A stretch of DNA of 64,000 nt from Thermincola carboxydiphila (lineage in GTDB: Bacteria > Bacillota > Thermincolia > Thermincolales > UBA2595). A program made the translations under genes and the position numbers. The notes below the pieces were generated by a model. That model did not search any database. It worked only from the letters and a program-made list of their open reading frames with translations, and had not been told where the DNA came from. Shown here one piece after another: positions 55,014 through 62,905 of this stretch; the stretch's first letter is position 1; each line of letters begins with the position of its first letter. The stretch covers positions 62,001 to 126,000 of the forward strand of contig JAENYP010000009.1 in NCBI GenBank assembly GCA_016841725.1. The letters are read 5' to 3'.

Positions 55014-55652
55014 ATGACTGACCAGACAATGCGGGAACGCAAAAAAGAAGCCACCAAAATCGGAATTTTAACTGCTGCTATTGAACTGATAAACAAAAAT
55101 GGCTTTGCGGAAACAACTATGCAGCAAATATCTGAAAAGGCAGATGTGGCCCTGAGGACCCTCTACAATTATTTCCCTACGAAAGAATCTATTGTAGCAA
55201 CATATCTACATATTGTTGTCGAGGAACAGGCACAGAAAAGGTGGGACCAGATTATCAGCCTGGATTCAACATATGACCGGCTGCTTGCTATGTGCCGGAT
55301 ATCAGCCCAATGGATGGCTGAAAATTCAACTTTAATTGAGGTTTATGCATTAGATCCGAGGCATTATTTTTACGGATCGGAAACTGATGAAATACCAAGA
55401 AGCGGTTACGAGGATTTTGTGGAACAGGTGATTGCCATGGGGCAGAAGCAGGGGGATGTTTCCATAATATTTTCCGCTGCCCTGATTACGCAGCAATATA
55501 TGGGTGTGTATTACTCTAATATTCTTACCTGGCTGGGAAAACCGGAGCGGGACTTACTGGAGATATTAAAAGAGGGGCTGGATGTTTTTTATCATGGGAT
55601 AAAAGCAGAAAGTGTTGATGCCGGGGTTGTTCTTGCAGGGATATTCTTTTGA
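55014..55652 (+). CDS. TetR-family transcriptional regulator
   Basis: A 212-residue repressor with an N-terminal helix-turn-helix (ILTAAIELINKNGFAETTMQQISEKADVALRTLYNYFPTKESIVATYL) and an all-helical ligand domain. ATG 55014 lies 6 bases after GAGGAGGG; an ATG at 54996 precedes that ribosome site and is unlikely. A palindrome between its promoter and start suggests autoregulation. It lies 33 bases before the RND pump gene and should sense pump substrates or a membrane stress signal; the ligand is unknown. Confidence 0.9.
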   Translation: MTDQTMRERKKEATKIGILTAAIELINKNGFAETTMQQISEKADVALRTLYNYFPTKESIVATYLHIVVEEQAQKRWDQIISLDSTYDRLLAMCRISAQWMAENSTLIEVYALDPRHYFYGSETDEIPRSGYEDFVEQVIAMGQKQGDVSIIFSAALITQQYMGVYYSNILTWLGKPERDLLEILKEGLDVFYHGIKAESVDAGVVLAGIFF

Positions 55653-55685
55653 TTCCGGTTAAGGTTTTTGGGGAGGGGCTTGAAG

Positions 55686-58600
55686 ATGAAGGTAACTGAA
55701 CTTGCGATTAAGCGTCCATCAGCAATGTCGATGATTATAATGTTTTTCGTGGTCATGGGTATGTTCGGCTATTCCAAGATTGGTTCTGACCTGTTTCCCA
55801 AGGCAGATATTCCTGTTGTTACTGTTATTAGTGTTTACCCCGGTGCCGGGGCTGAGGAAATGGAGAACCAGGTTGTTAATGAAATAGAGGAGGCCGTCTC
55901 CTCCCTCAGCGGTCTAAAGGATACCAGGTCATGGATTTCCGAAGGTATAGCCACAACTGTAATGGAATTCACCATGGCCACAGATGTTGACATAGCATCA
56001 ATGGATGCCCAGAAGGCTGTCGACAGGGTGATGATGAGCCTGCCCCAAGACATGGAAAAACCCATCGTTCAAAAGGTTGATATGAATGCCGATCCTGTGC
56101 TCATCCTGGCGGTTTCCGGGGAACGGCCCTTAAATGAAATCTATGACCTGGCAAATGATACGGTTAAGGAACGTTTACAGACAGTACCCGGAGTTGCATC
56201 TATTAATATCGTTGGAGGTGAAAAACAACAGGTAAGGGTAGAGATCGACCGTGTTAAGCTGGAGTCTTACGGATTATCTGTGAATCAGATAGTCAGCCTT
56301 TTGCAGGCCGAGAATCTCAATGTCCCCAGTGGCAACATCAAGGGAGATACAATACGTCATGATGTCAGACTGGTGGGGAAATTTCAAAGCCTCGCCGATA
56401 TTGAAAAGCTGCCGGTTCCCCTGCCTACGGGCACGACCGTACCCCTGCGGGAAATTGCTTCAGTAGAAAACTCCTTCGCCGAGGTGGAAGAGTACAGCCG
56501 GCTCAATGACAATGAGGCTGTAGGGCTGATTATCCAGAAACAGAGCGATGCCAGTATTGTTGAAACCGCTGAGGGCCTCAGGGTTGAACTGGACAGCTTA
56601 AAGGCTGTTCTGCCAGAGGATATCAATATTGTTGTATCAGACGACAGTTCAACCTTTACCAAAGATTCCCTGGCAGATACCCAGCGTACCCTGGTGGAAG
56701 GGGTTATTATGACCGGACTGGTCCTCCTGTTTTTCCTCCGGGAGTGGCGGTCAGTGGTCATAGTAATGCTGGCAATCCCCACCTCAATTATTGCTACTTT
56801 TATGATGATGTACTTCTTTGATTATACCTTCAATATGCTCTCACTTATGGGGTTGTCCCTGTGTGTCGGTATCCTGGTTGATGATTCCATTGTGGTCCTG
56901 GAAAATATCCACCGCCACCTGAAAATGGGGAAGGACCCTGATACGGCGGCCATAGAAGGACGGGGTGAAATAGGGATGGCCGCTATTGCCATCACTCTTT
57001 CTGATGTGGTGGTCTTTGGACCCATTGCCTTTATGCAGGGTATGGTGGGGCAGATGTTTAAGCAGTTTGGTCTAACTGTGGTTGTGGCCACCCTGTTCTC
57101 ACTTTTTGTGTCTTTTACCCTTACTCCGATGATGGCAGCCAAGTTTTATAAGTATATTCCCGAGGGCGAGGGGCTGAAGAAGAAAAACCGCCTCTGGTCA
57201 TGGATCGGCAGCAAATCCGGGAGCCTGGGTGAATTTATTATGGCTTTTTACCGGACGACACTTATCTGGGCGCTGGATAACCGCTTAAAAGTGATTGCCG
57301 TGGTACTCGCAGGGGTTATTGCTTCCCTTTGCCTGATTCCGATAATCGGCTTTGAATTTATGACCAAGGCTGACCAGGGTAAGTTTAAAGTAACTGTGGA
57401 AATGCCGCCCGGGACAACACTGAATGTTACTGATAAGGTCGTCAGGGACCTGGAAGGCAGGCTGGAGAAAATCCCTGAAGTGTCACACACCTTTTCTACT
57501 GTGGGCGGCGGGACCAGTAACACCAGCTTTATCGGTGGTGTCAGTTCACCTCACCTGGCAAGCATCCAGGTAATCCTGAAACCTAAAAACGAGAGGGATA
57601 AAAGTGTCTGGGAAGTTGCTGACATAGCCCGGGGCTGGGAGGATTACCCGGGAGTTACCATAAAAATCCTGGAAGCCCAGATGGCCGGTCTTAATTATAT
57701 GGAGGCTCCTATTATCGTAGAGATTCGCGGGTCAGATATGAACATCCTGGCAGACCTTACCGGGAAGGTCAGGGAAATTGTAGAGAAAACCCCCGGGACT
57801 GATGATGTATATATGTCATGGGATGAAAACGCCCAGCCCGAATACAAGGTGGTTATAGACCGTGACAAGGCATCAGCCATGGGCCTGACCACCGGTGAGG
57901 TGGCTCAGGCGATGCGAGCCGCTATCGCCGGTGAAGAGGCATCAACTGTAACCATTGACAACAAGGAACTGGATATTTGGGTTCAGTTAAGTGATGTCAA
58001 CCGGAAAAGCCCTGAAGACATAGGCAATATTACGGTCTCCAACCGTTTTGGGCAGACATTTTTAATCAAACAGCTGGCAGATATAAACCCTGCAAAGGGC
58101 CCAACCGAAATCAGACATAAAAACAGGACCCGGATGATATCGGTACTGGCCAATTACAAGGGTGTATCCCTATCAACAATTGTAAACAGCATTGAGACCG
58201 AAGTTGCCAAACTTGATGTACCCAATGGTTATGACATCGGCTATGACGGTGAAATAAAACAGATGAATGATTCCAATACAGACCTGGCCCAAGCCCTGAT
58301 CCTGTCCCTGGTGCTTGTCTACATGATTCTGGTGGTTCTTTATGAATCGTTCCTGACCCCTTTTATCCGGATGCTTTCCCTTCCCTGTGGGATTATCGGG
58401 GCCATGCTTGCCCTTCTGCTGACGGGTAATACCCTGAATATCTTGTCAATAATAGGCTTGATTATGCTGGAGGGCCTGGCGGCAAAGAACGGTACCCTGC
58501 TGATTGACTATGCCAATACACTGATGGAGAGGGGCGCCAGCCTCAGGGATGCACTGCTGGAGGCAGGAACAACAAGGCTGAGGCCAATTTTCATGACTTC

Positions 58601-58823
58601 AACCACAATGATTTTCGGGATGCTTCCAACTGCCCTGGCCCTGGCTGCAGGTTCGGAAATCAGAAGGGGTATGGGTGTAGTGCTGGTCGGGGGACTGCTG
58701 ACTTCCACCATTCTGACACCTATTTTAATTCCGGTTGCTTATACTCTTTTGGATGACCTGAAACAGTGGCTGATACGGAAAATCAGAAAAAGAAGGGAAA
58801 ACAGGGCTGCTATGAGCGGCTAA
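55686..58823 (+). CDS. RND-family efflux permease
   Basis: A 1045-residue inner-membrane transporter of the AcrB/SwrC type. It has 12 membrane helices in two halves, each followed by a large outer loop. Seen: LFPKADIPVVTVISVYPGAG near the N-terminus, GLSLCVGILVDDSIVVLENIHRH (helix 4 Asp pair for proton relay), PIAFMQGMVGQMFKQFGLTV, and GLIMLEGLAAKNGTLLIDYAN in helix 10. ATG 55686 follows GGGGAGGGG. There is no membrane-fusion or outer-membrane partner gene, as in Gram-positive SwrC/YerP pumps, which act alone to export surfactants or antibiotics. The TetR gene upstream should control it. Confidence 0.9.
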   Translation: MKVTELAIKRPSAMSMIIMFFVVMGMFGYSKIGSDLFPKADIPVVTVISVYPGAGAEEMENQVVNEIEEAVSSLSGLKDTRSWISEGIATTVMEFTMATDVDIASMDAQKAVDRVMMSLPQDMEKPIVQKVDMNADPVLILAVSGERPLNEIYDLANDTVKERLQTVPGVASINIVGGEKQQVRVEIDRVKLESYGLSVNQIVSLLQAENLNVPSGNIKGDTIRHDVRLVGKFQSLADIEKLPVPLPTGTTVPLREIASVENSFAEVEEYSRLNDNEAVGLIIQKQSDASIVETAEGLRVELDSLKAVLPEDINIVVSDDSSTFTKDSLADTQRTLVEGVIMTGLVLLFFLREWRSVVIVMLAIPTSIIATFMMMYFFDYTFNMLSLMGLSLCVGILVDDSIVVLENIHRHLKMGKDPDTAAIEGRGEIGMAAIAITLSDVVVFGPIAFMQGMVGQMFKQFGLTVVVATLFSLFVSFTLTPMMAAKFYKYIPEGEGLKKKNRLWSWIGSKSGSLGEFIMAFYRTTLIWALDNRLKVIAVVLAGVIASLCLIPIIGFEFMTKADQGKFKVTVEMPPGTTLNVTDKVVRDLEGRLEKIPEVSHTFSTVGGGTSNTSFIGGVSSPHLASIQVILKPKNERDKSVWEVADIARGWEDYPGVTIKILEAQMAGLNYMEAPIIVEIRGSDMNILADLTGKVREIVEKTPGTDDVYMSWDENAQPEYKVVIDRDKASAMGLTTGEVAQAMRAAIAGEEASTVTIDNKELDIWVQLSDVNRKSPEDIGNITVSNRFGQTFLIKQLADINPAKGPTEIRHKNRTRMISVLANYKGVSLSTIVNSIETEVAKLDVPNGYDIGYDGEIKQMNDSNTDLAQALILSLVLVYMILVVLYESFLTPFIRMLSLPCGIIGAMLALLLTGNTLNILSIIGLIMLEGLAAKNGTLLIDYANTLMERGASLRDALLEAGTTRLRPIFMTSTTMIFGMLPTALALAAGSEIRRGMGVVLVGGLLTSTILTPILIPVAYTLLDDLKQWLIRKIRKRRENRAAMSG

Positions 58824-58827
58824 AGTT

Positions 58828-58854
58828 ACAGGGGCTGTCTGGGACAGCCCCTGT
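58828..58854 (+). terminator. Hairpin after the RND pump gene
   Basis: ACAGGGGCTGT CTGGG ACAGCCCCTGT (58828-58854), an 11-bp stem. There is no real T run after it, so termination may be partial. Confidence 0.55.
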
Positions 58855-58864
58855 TAACAATTGA

Positions 58865-58893
58865 TTGACAGTTTATGGTTTTTGGTGTTTAAT
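58865..58893 (+). promoter_or_regulatory. Sigma-A type promoter of the zinc-ribbon gene
   Basis: TTGACA (58865-58870), 17 bases, TTTAAT (58888-58893), followed by GGAGGTGG and ATG 58923. Confidence 0.65.
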
Positions 58894-58922
58894 TAATTTA
58901 AAATAGTTCTGGAGGTGGTTTG

Positions 58923-59345
58923 ATGAGTTTTTTCAAGAAGCTTACAGATACTGCCAAGAGTACCGCCAATACACTCAGTTCAAAGTCACAGGAACTTTAT
59001 ACTGCAGGGAGATTGAAAATAGAGCAGACACAAATTGAGGGCAGGATTAAGGACAAGAAAACACAACTGGGAGACCTGGTATATCAGGCCTATGCCTTAG
59101 GACAGGAGCCGGGCAGTGCGGCTGCCGCGATCTGTGAGGAAATCAGGGACCTGGAAAAACAGGTGGCTGAGCTTGACCAAAAGATGCAGGAAGAACAGGC
59201 ACAGGGACAGCAGGTACAGGGACAGCAGGCGCCACTATCGGAGCAGGATTTACAACAGTCGGCACCTGCAGCCAACTGCCCCAGATGTGGGGCTATGGTC
59301 GAACCGGGAGGCAAATTCTGTCCGGGGTGTGGCAGCCAACTGTAA
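58923..59345 (+). CDS. Small coiled-coil protein with C-terminal zinc ribbon
   Basis: A 140-residue protein. The first ~95 residues are helical with a coiled coil (ICEEIRDLEKQVAELDQKMQEEQ). A Gln-rich linker (AQGQQVQGQQ) leads to a four-Cys zinc ribbon, CPRC ... CPGC (about 121-140). There is no membrane segment. Similar small zinc-ribbon proteins are common in Clostridia and have no known function. ATG 58923 follows GGAGGTGG by 4-5 bases; a TTG 3 bases earlier is less likely. It stands alone between a promoter and a terminator. Confidence 0.75.
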   Translation: MSFFKKLTDTAKSTANTLSSKSQELYTAGRLKIEQTQIEGRIKDKKTQLGDLVYQAYALGQEPGSAAAAICEEIRDLEKQVAELDQKMQEEQAQGQQVQGQQAPLSEQDLQQSAPAANCPRCGAMVEPGGKFCPGCGSQL

Positions 59346-59375
59346 AAACATACTTGTTCGCGTGTCGAAAAATGT

Positions 59376-59408
59376 CGCTAATTTATCGTAATTGGCGGCG
59401 TTTTTTTC
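59376..59408 (+). terminator. Intrinsic terminator after the zinc-ribbon gene
   Basis: CGCTAATT TATCGT AATTGGCG (59376-59397, one G-T pair) followed by GCGTTTTTTT. Confidence 0.75.
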
Positions 59409-59437
59409 ATGACATTCTTGGGCGATTTTGTTACAAT
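59409..59437 (+). promoter_or_regulatory. Promoter of the SpoIIM-like gene
   Basis: ATGACA (59409-59414), 17 bases, TACAAT (59432-59437). Consensus match only. Confidence 0.5.
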
Positions 59438-59488
59438 AGCATGTAAATATGTTGTAAAAATCTAAAAAATGTTTTACTGAGGTATCAA

Positions 59489-60163
59489 ATGGAACATATT
59501 AAGAAAAATACTTTAATTATTCACTTCAATCCGGTATTTTTTACCCTGTGCTTTGGCAGCCCCGTTTTTGCCTTCATAGTATCACTCTTTATAATTAATG
59601 CATTAACCGCAGCCGGAGGGGAGGCCTCCCTTACAAGCCAGTGTCTCAGAGAGTTTTTGGAGTATTACGACCGCTACATGGCAAATGAATTCCTGAAGAT
59701 CTTTCTGAACAATTATTTTATTGTTGTGCTGCTGGTATATTTTACTCCCCTTGCTCTTCTCCTGCGCAGGGTGTGGCAGAAATTCCGCAACCGAAATGAT
59801 GAGATTTCGGCTTTCGAAAAGGTACTGTTGTACCTGTTTCCGGCTGTTTTTCTGATTCGCCAGGCTGTGAATATTGCTATTATCTTAAACGGGACTTCTA
59901 CCAGTATCAGCAAAAATGTGCTGCTTACCTTTGCGGGAATTATTCTCCCGCATGGACTGCCCGAGCTGCTTGCCGTAAGCCTGGCCGGTGCCATTGGCAT
60001 GGAAGTAACCCGAAAGGTACTCTTCTCAAATGTTTCCGGTCCCCTTGTAAAAGGCCGGGTATTGGGGCTTTTAGGTCTGTTCACTGCTTTATGTGCCTTT
60101 GTTGAGGTATATTTTACTCCGAAAATTTTTTCAATATTAATGGTGGCCACAGGAATCAATTAA
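59489..60163 (+). CDS. SpoIIM-like membrane protein
   Basis: A 224-residue protein with about five or six membrane helices. The segment LTFAGIILPHGLPELLAVSLAGAIGMEV carries the P-H-G-x-x-E motif of the SpoIIM/DUF95 family, whose founding member works with SpoIID and SpoIIP in engulfment during spore formation. The N-terminus and length suit a stand-alone family member, but no spoIIP or other sporulation gene is near, so a general membrane role is also possible. ATG 59489 has ACTGAGGT upstream. Confidence 0.65.
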   Translation: MEHIKKNTLIIHFNPVFFTLCFGSPVFAFIVSLFIINALTAAGGEASLTSQCLREFLEYYDRYMANEFLKIFLNNYFIVVLLVYFTPLALLLRRVWQKFRNRNDEISAFEKVLLYLFPAVFLIRQAVNIAIILNGTSTSISKNVLLTFAGIILPHGLPELLAVSLAGAIGMEVTRKVLFSNVSGPLVKGRVLGLLGLFTALCAFVEVYFTPKIFSILMVATGIN

Positions 60164-60208
60164 ATGGCCGGTAAACCGCCTCTGCGGATACCGGTCATTT
60201 AATTTTTT
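60162..60208 (+). terminator. Intrinsic terminator after the SpoIIM-like gene
   Basis: AAATGGCCGGTA ... TACCGGTCATTT (60162-60173, 60189-60200) with an inner CCGC / GCGG stem, then AATTTTTT. Confidence 0.85.
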
Positions 60209-60264
60209 ACGGCAAATGATATAATATAGTATATGGTATCCAATGAAAAAACGGAGCTGATTTT

Positions 60265-60705
60265 GTGAATTTTGAGGAGATGAAGGATTTAATAAAACCG
60301 GTACTCAAAAGAATGCCGGCATATATAAAACTGGCATGGGCATTATCCAGAGAGCCTTCACTGACATCCGGTCAAAAGGCACTGTTGGCTATGGGCGCTT
60401 TTTATGCCGTTTCACCGATTGACCTTGTCCCGGGATTTATCCCCGTTATAGGACAGCTTGATGACATTATAGTCGCCCTGGGAAGTCTTAAAATGGTCCT
60501 GAAAGGTCTGTCTCCGGAAATTGCAGCCTGCTATCAGGCTGATTATGGTATCACAATTGAAGAAATCAACAGTGACCTGGATGCTGCCAAACGAATTTCA
60601 GCAGCGCTGCTGGGGAAGGCAGTCAAATTGTCTGCCAAAGGGATATATGTAGCCGGCAGGGCAGGTTTCGGACTGTTGGGAAGGCTTGTGAATAAGAAAA
60701 AATAA
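60265..60705 (+). CDS. YkvA-like DUF1232 protein
   Basis: A 146-residue protein with the DUF1232 core PSLTSGQKALLAMGAFYAVSPIDLVPGFIPVIGQLDDIIVALGSLKMVLK (about 30-80), a short hydrophobic hairpin ending in LDD. The remaining residues are helical and end in a basic tail (GRLVNKKK). The function of the family is unknown. GTG 60265 has CGGAGCTG 7 bases upstream. Confidence 0.8.
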   Translation: MNFEEMKDLIKPVLKRMPAYIKLAWALSREPSLTSGQKALLAMGAFYAVSPIDLVPGFIPVIGQLDDIIVALGSLKMVLKGLSPEIAACYQADYGITIEEINSDLDAAKRISAALLGKAVKLSAKGIYVAGRAGFGLLGRLVNKKK

Positions 60706-60719
60706 AGTGTGAAATGGGG

Positions 60720-60748
60720 TTGACATCGGACGAGGCGGTTATTATAAT
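60720..60748 (+). promoter_or_regulatory. Sigma-A type promoter of the siroheme reductase operon
   Basis: TTGACA (60720-60725), 17 bases, TATAAT (60743-60748), a perfect consensus. The 93-base leader before ATG 60842 shows no clear regulatory hairpin. Confidence 0.85.
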
Positions 60749-60841
60749 AAAACTATACCAAATTAGTAAACAATGTTTTTTGTCTGGAATGTCTACAAAA
60801 ATGGTGTGCAAAATAGTAATTGTTAGAAGGGGGTACATAAC

Positions 60842-61570
60842 ATGGAGCCAAATGAATTGAAAAAGGATATTCTGGAGCAGGGCGCAATTGTACAAAGGGA
60901 CCGGGAAACTTTTGCCATTGCTCCCCACTTGCCGGGCGGGATTACCGATACGGCTGCTTTGAGAAAGCTGGCTGATGTCGGTGATAAATACGGATGTAAA
61001 CTGGTTAAGGTAACCTCAGCCCAGCGTATCGCTTTGGTGGGCTTAAGGGAAGAGGATCTGGAAAACGTTTGGGCCGACTTAGGCATTGAGAAGGGTGCAG
61101 CGATAGGGTTTTGTGTCCGTAGTGTAAAGATCTGCCCCGGCATCGATTTTTGTAAAAGGGCCAAACAGGACTCTGTGGGAGTTGGCCTGGCCATAGACAG
61201 GAAATATCACGGTATGCAGCTGCCAAACAAATTCAAAATAGGTGTCAGTGGTTGTCCTAACTGCTGTGCCGAAAGTGCGGTAAAAGATATTGGAATTGTT
61301 GGGACGTCGAATGGTTTCAAGGTTATGGTTGGCGGAAATGCAGGCGGACAGCCAAGGATTGCCGATACTATTAGTGAAGGAAAGACCGGCGAGGAGGTTT
61401 TGGAGATAGTTGACAGTATCATCACCCTGTATCAAAAAGCGGCCCGTAAAGGTCAGCGCCTCAGCAAATTCATCGACAAGGTTGGTATAGACAGCCTGAC
61501 CAGATTTATTGACATACCTGCCGGAGAGAAAGGAAAAGCTATGGAGGAAATAAGCCAGATGAACTCTTAG
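60842..61570 (+). CDS. Small siroheme/4Fe-4S reductase (sulfite or nitrite reductase-like)
   Basis: A 242-residue monodomain protein of the nitrite/sulfite reductase family. A ferredoxin-like N-terminal half (TSAQRIALVGLREEDLENVWADLG) leads to the siroheme-4Fe-4S cysteines CPGIDFC and, about 38 residues on, GCPNCC (pattern C-x5-C ... C-x3-C, with Cys in GVSGCPNCCAES as the shared ligand). It is half the size of assimilatory enzymes and resembles the small low-molecular sulfite reductase group of anaerobes. The substrate (sulfite, nitrite or another) is not certain. ATG 60842 has AGAAGGGGG 7 bases upstream. Its stop adjoins the desulfoferrodoxin gene, so both act together, probably against reactive oxygen or nitrogen species. 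Confidence 0.85.
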   Translation: MEPNELKKDILEQGAIVQRDRETFAIAPHLPGGITDTAALRKLADVGDKYGCKLVKVTSAQRIALVGLREEDLENVWADLGIEKGAAIGFCVRSVKICPGIDFCKRAKQDSVGVGLAIDRKYHGMQLPNKFKIGVSGCPNCCAESAVKDIGIVGTSNGFKVMVGGNAGGQPRIADTISEGKTGEEVLEIVDSIITLYQKAARKGQRLSKFIDKVGIDSLTRFIDIPAGEKGKAMEEISQMNS

Positions 61571-61591
61571 ATGAAAAAGGGGGACTTCAAA

Positions 61592-61966
61592 ATGACAGAG
61601 TTAAACCAGGTTTACAAATGCGATGTCTGTGGGAACATAGTAGAATTGCTCCATACCGGGATAGGGCAGCTAGTCTGTTGTGAAAAGCCGATGGCATTGA
61701 AGAAGCCCAATGTTCAGGATGCCAGTATGGAAAAACATGTACCGGTAGCTGAAATCACCGGTAACGGAATAAAGGTCAATGTTGGCAGTGTATTGCACCC
61801 GATGGAGGATAAACACTATATCGAATGGATTGAAGTTATCGGAGGTGATAGAACTGAGCGGAAGTTTCTAAAACCGGGAGACGAGCCGGCAGCTGAGTTT
61901 TGTCTCAATACGGATAATATAGAGGTCAGGGCATACTGTAATTTGCATGGTCTGTGGAAGAAGTAG
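61592..61966 (+). CDS. dfx: Desulfoferrodoxin (superoxide reductase)
   Basis: A 124-residue superoxide reductase that turns superoxide into peroxide without making oxygen. The N-terminal desulforedoxin centre has CDVCG and CC (QVYKCDVCGNIVELLHTGIGQLVCCEKPM). The catalytic iron site has EKHVPV, HPMEDKHYIEWIEV and CNLHGLW. ATG 61592 lies 7 bases after AAGGGGG; an ATG at 61571 follows the previous stop directly and is weaker. It shares the promoter at 60720 with the siroheme reductase. Confidence 0.95.
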   Translation: MTELNQVYKCDVCGNIVELLHTGIGQLVCCEKPMALKKPNVQDASMEKHVPVAEITGNGIKVNVGSVLHPMEDKHYIEWIEVIGGDRTERKFLKPGDEPAAEFCLNTDNIEVRAYCNLHGLWKK

Positions 61967-61986
61967 TGCCGGCCATTGTTTAAAAA

Positions 61987-62022
61987 AGAGGCCATTCCCC
62001 TTCAGGAACGGCCTCTTTTTTC
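61987..62022. terminator. Intrinsic terminator after desulfoferrodoxin
   Basis: AGAGGCC ... GGCCTCT (61987-61993, 62010-62016) with inner TTCC / GGAA pairs, then TTTTTTC; an A run on the other side may serve the convergent gene. Confidence 0.85.
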
Positions 62023-62041
62023 AAAACTTTTTCAAAACCTT

Positions 62042-62350
62042 TTACTTAAATTTCACAGTTACATCTTTGGGAAGCGCCAGTCCGGTAGATGCCTCTACTG
62101 CTCTCAATATTCCAATGGGAACCGGGCAGGTGAGATGGGGAAGTGTCTCCTGAGCTGCGGCCAGGACCTGGGACTTACCTTTCTTAAATAATTCATCCAT
62201 TGCATTGACTTCATCCAGTTTTTCCGCTAACTTCAGCACGTGTTTACACTGGCTTTCGATATTAAGTTTACACTGATATTTGGACTGACTCTCTGCCTGT
62301 ACATTTGTTGAAAAACCGCAGATTCCTGCATCAATTTCAACTTGGGCCAT
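62042..62350 (-). CDS. Small conserved cysteine-containing protein
   Basis: A 102-residue cytosolic protein starting MAQVEIDAGICGFSTNVQAE. It has Cys in GICGF, YQCKL, SQCKHV and LTCPVP, and ends VEASTGLALPKDVTVKFK. I recognise the pattern from small uncharacterised proteins of anaerobes (probably the DUF6951 family) but can name no function. The start at 62350 lies 9 bases after GAGGAG on the minus strand; an ATG at 62359 touches that site. It is divergent from the ferredoxin at 62592, and both share a promoter-proximal GGTAGGGGTAT box, which suggests common control, perhaps by a metal- or sulfur-sensing CsoR-type repressor. Confidence 0.75.
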   Translation of the reverse strand: MAQVEIDAGICGFSTNVQAESQSKYQCKLNIESQCKHVLKLAEKLDEVNAMDELFKKGKSQVLAAAQETLPHLTCPVPIGILRAVEASTGLALPKDVTVKFK

Positions 62351-62388
62351 GTTTCTCATCTCCTCTGCGTTATTTTAGAAACATAGGG

Positions 62389-62399
62389 GGTAGGGGTAT
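62389..62399. promoter_or_regulatory. GGTAGGGGTAT box of the minus-strand small-protein gene
   Basis: Identical 11 bases occur at 62553-62563 before the divergent ferredoxin. Here the wider site reads CATAGGGGGTAGGGGTATG (62382-62400). It lies about 25 bases downstream of the minus-strand -10 box (ATTTTA, 62423-62428), a repressor position. Confidence 0.55.
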
Positions 62400-62422
62400 G
62401 TGCCCCATGGAGTTATGTTTCT

Positions 62423-62451
62423 ATTTTAAGCATTCACAAACCATATGTCAA
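62423..62451 (-). promoter_or_regulatory. Sigma-A type promoter of the minus-strand small-protein gene
   Basis: On the minus strand TTGACA (62451-62446), 17 bases, TAAAAT (62428-62423). Confidence 0.75.
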
Positions 62452-62510
62452 CCAAAAACTATGGGTTTTAACCACTTTAAGGGTAACCATAAAATACATT
62501 CAAAGAGCTA

Positions 62511-62540
62511 TTGACAAGGCGAAACAGGCGGTGCTAAAAT
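62511..62540 (+). promoter_or_regulatory. Sigma-A type promoter of the ferredoxin gene
   Basis: TTGACA (62511-62516), 18 bases, TAAAAT (62535-62540), the same boxes as the divergent promoter. Confidence 0.75.
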
Positions 62541-62546
62541 ATAGAC

Positions 62547-62563
62547 ATACCCGGTAGGGGTAT
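62547..62563. promoter_or_regulatory. CsoR-like operator before the ferredoxin gene
   Basis: ATACCC-GGTAG-GGGTAT is an inverted repeat of 6-base half-sites. It resembles operators of CsoR/RcnR/CstR repressors (copper, nickel or persulfide sensing), which have ATACCC / GGGTAT half-sites. It overlaps the transcription start region. Confidence 0.55.
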
Positions 62564-62591
62564 AAACAATTCCCGTAAGAGGTGAAGTTAT

Positions 62592-62795
62592 ATGGCTATT
62601 GCCAAAATTGATCTGAATTTATGTGAGAAATGTGCAGTATGCAATGCCATGCTGGCATGTCCCATAGATGCTATAACACACCACTGGGCCGAAGACCTTG
62701 TTCATAATGGTCCTGTGGAAATAGACACCAAAAGATGTCTCGGCTGTGGCAAGTGTGAAAGGGCATGCCGCGGCCAGGCAATTACAATGAGCTAG
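62592..62795 (+). CDS. Small 2[4Fe-4S]-type ferredoxin
   Basis: A 67-residue electron carrier with two cluster motifs: CEKCAVCNAMLACP (the last Cys spaced by 4 rather than 3 residues) and CLGCGKCERACRG (no Pro after the last Cys). A 20-residue insert with HHWAEDLVHNGP separates them. The loose spacing differs from clostridial ferredoxin and suggests a special partner. ATG 62592 follows AAGAGGTGAAG. Confidence 0.85.
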   Translation: MAIAKIDLNLCEKCAVCNAMLACPIDAITHHWAEDLVHNGPVEIDTKRCLGCGKCERACRGQAITMS

Positions 62796-62824
62796 CTGAA
62801 CTCACTTAACAATAGATTCTTGCA

Positions 62825-62852
62825 CCCCGGGACCAGCAACCCGGGGCCACCT
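62825..62852 (+). terminator. Hairpin after the ferredoxin gene
   Basis: CCCCGGG ACCAGCAA CCCGGGG (62825-62846), then CCACCTTTT. The T run is short. Confidence 0.6.
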
Positions 62853-62854
62853 TT

Positions 62855-62884
62855 TAAAAAAAGAAAATGGGGAAATGTTTCCCC
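62855..62884 (-). terminator. Intrinsic terminator of the first CAP-domain gene
   Basis: On the minus strand GGGGAAA CA TTTCCCC (62884-62869) is followed by ATTTTCTTTTTTT. Confidence 0.85.
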
Positions 62885-62905
62885 ACTTTCTTTAAATCGA
62901 TAAGT

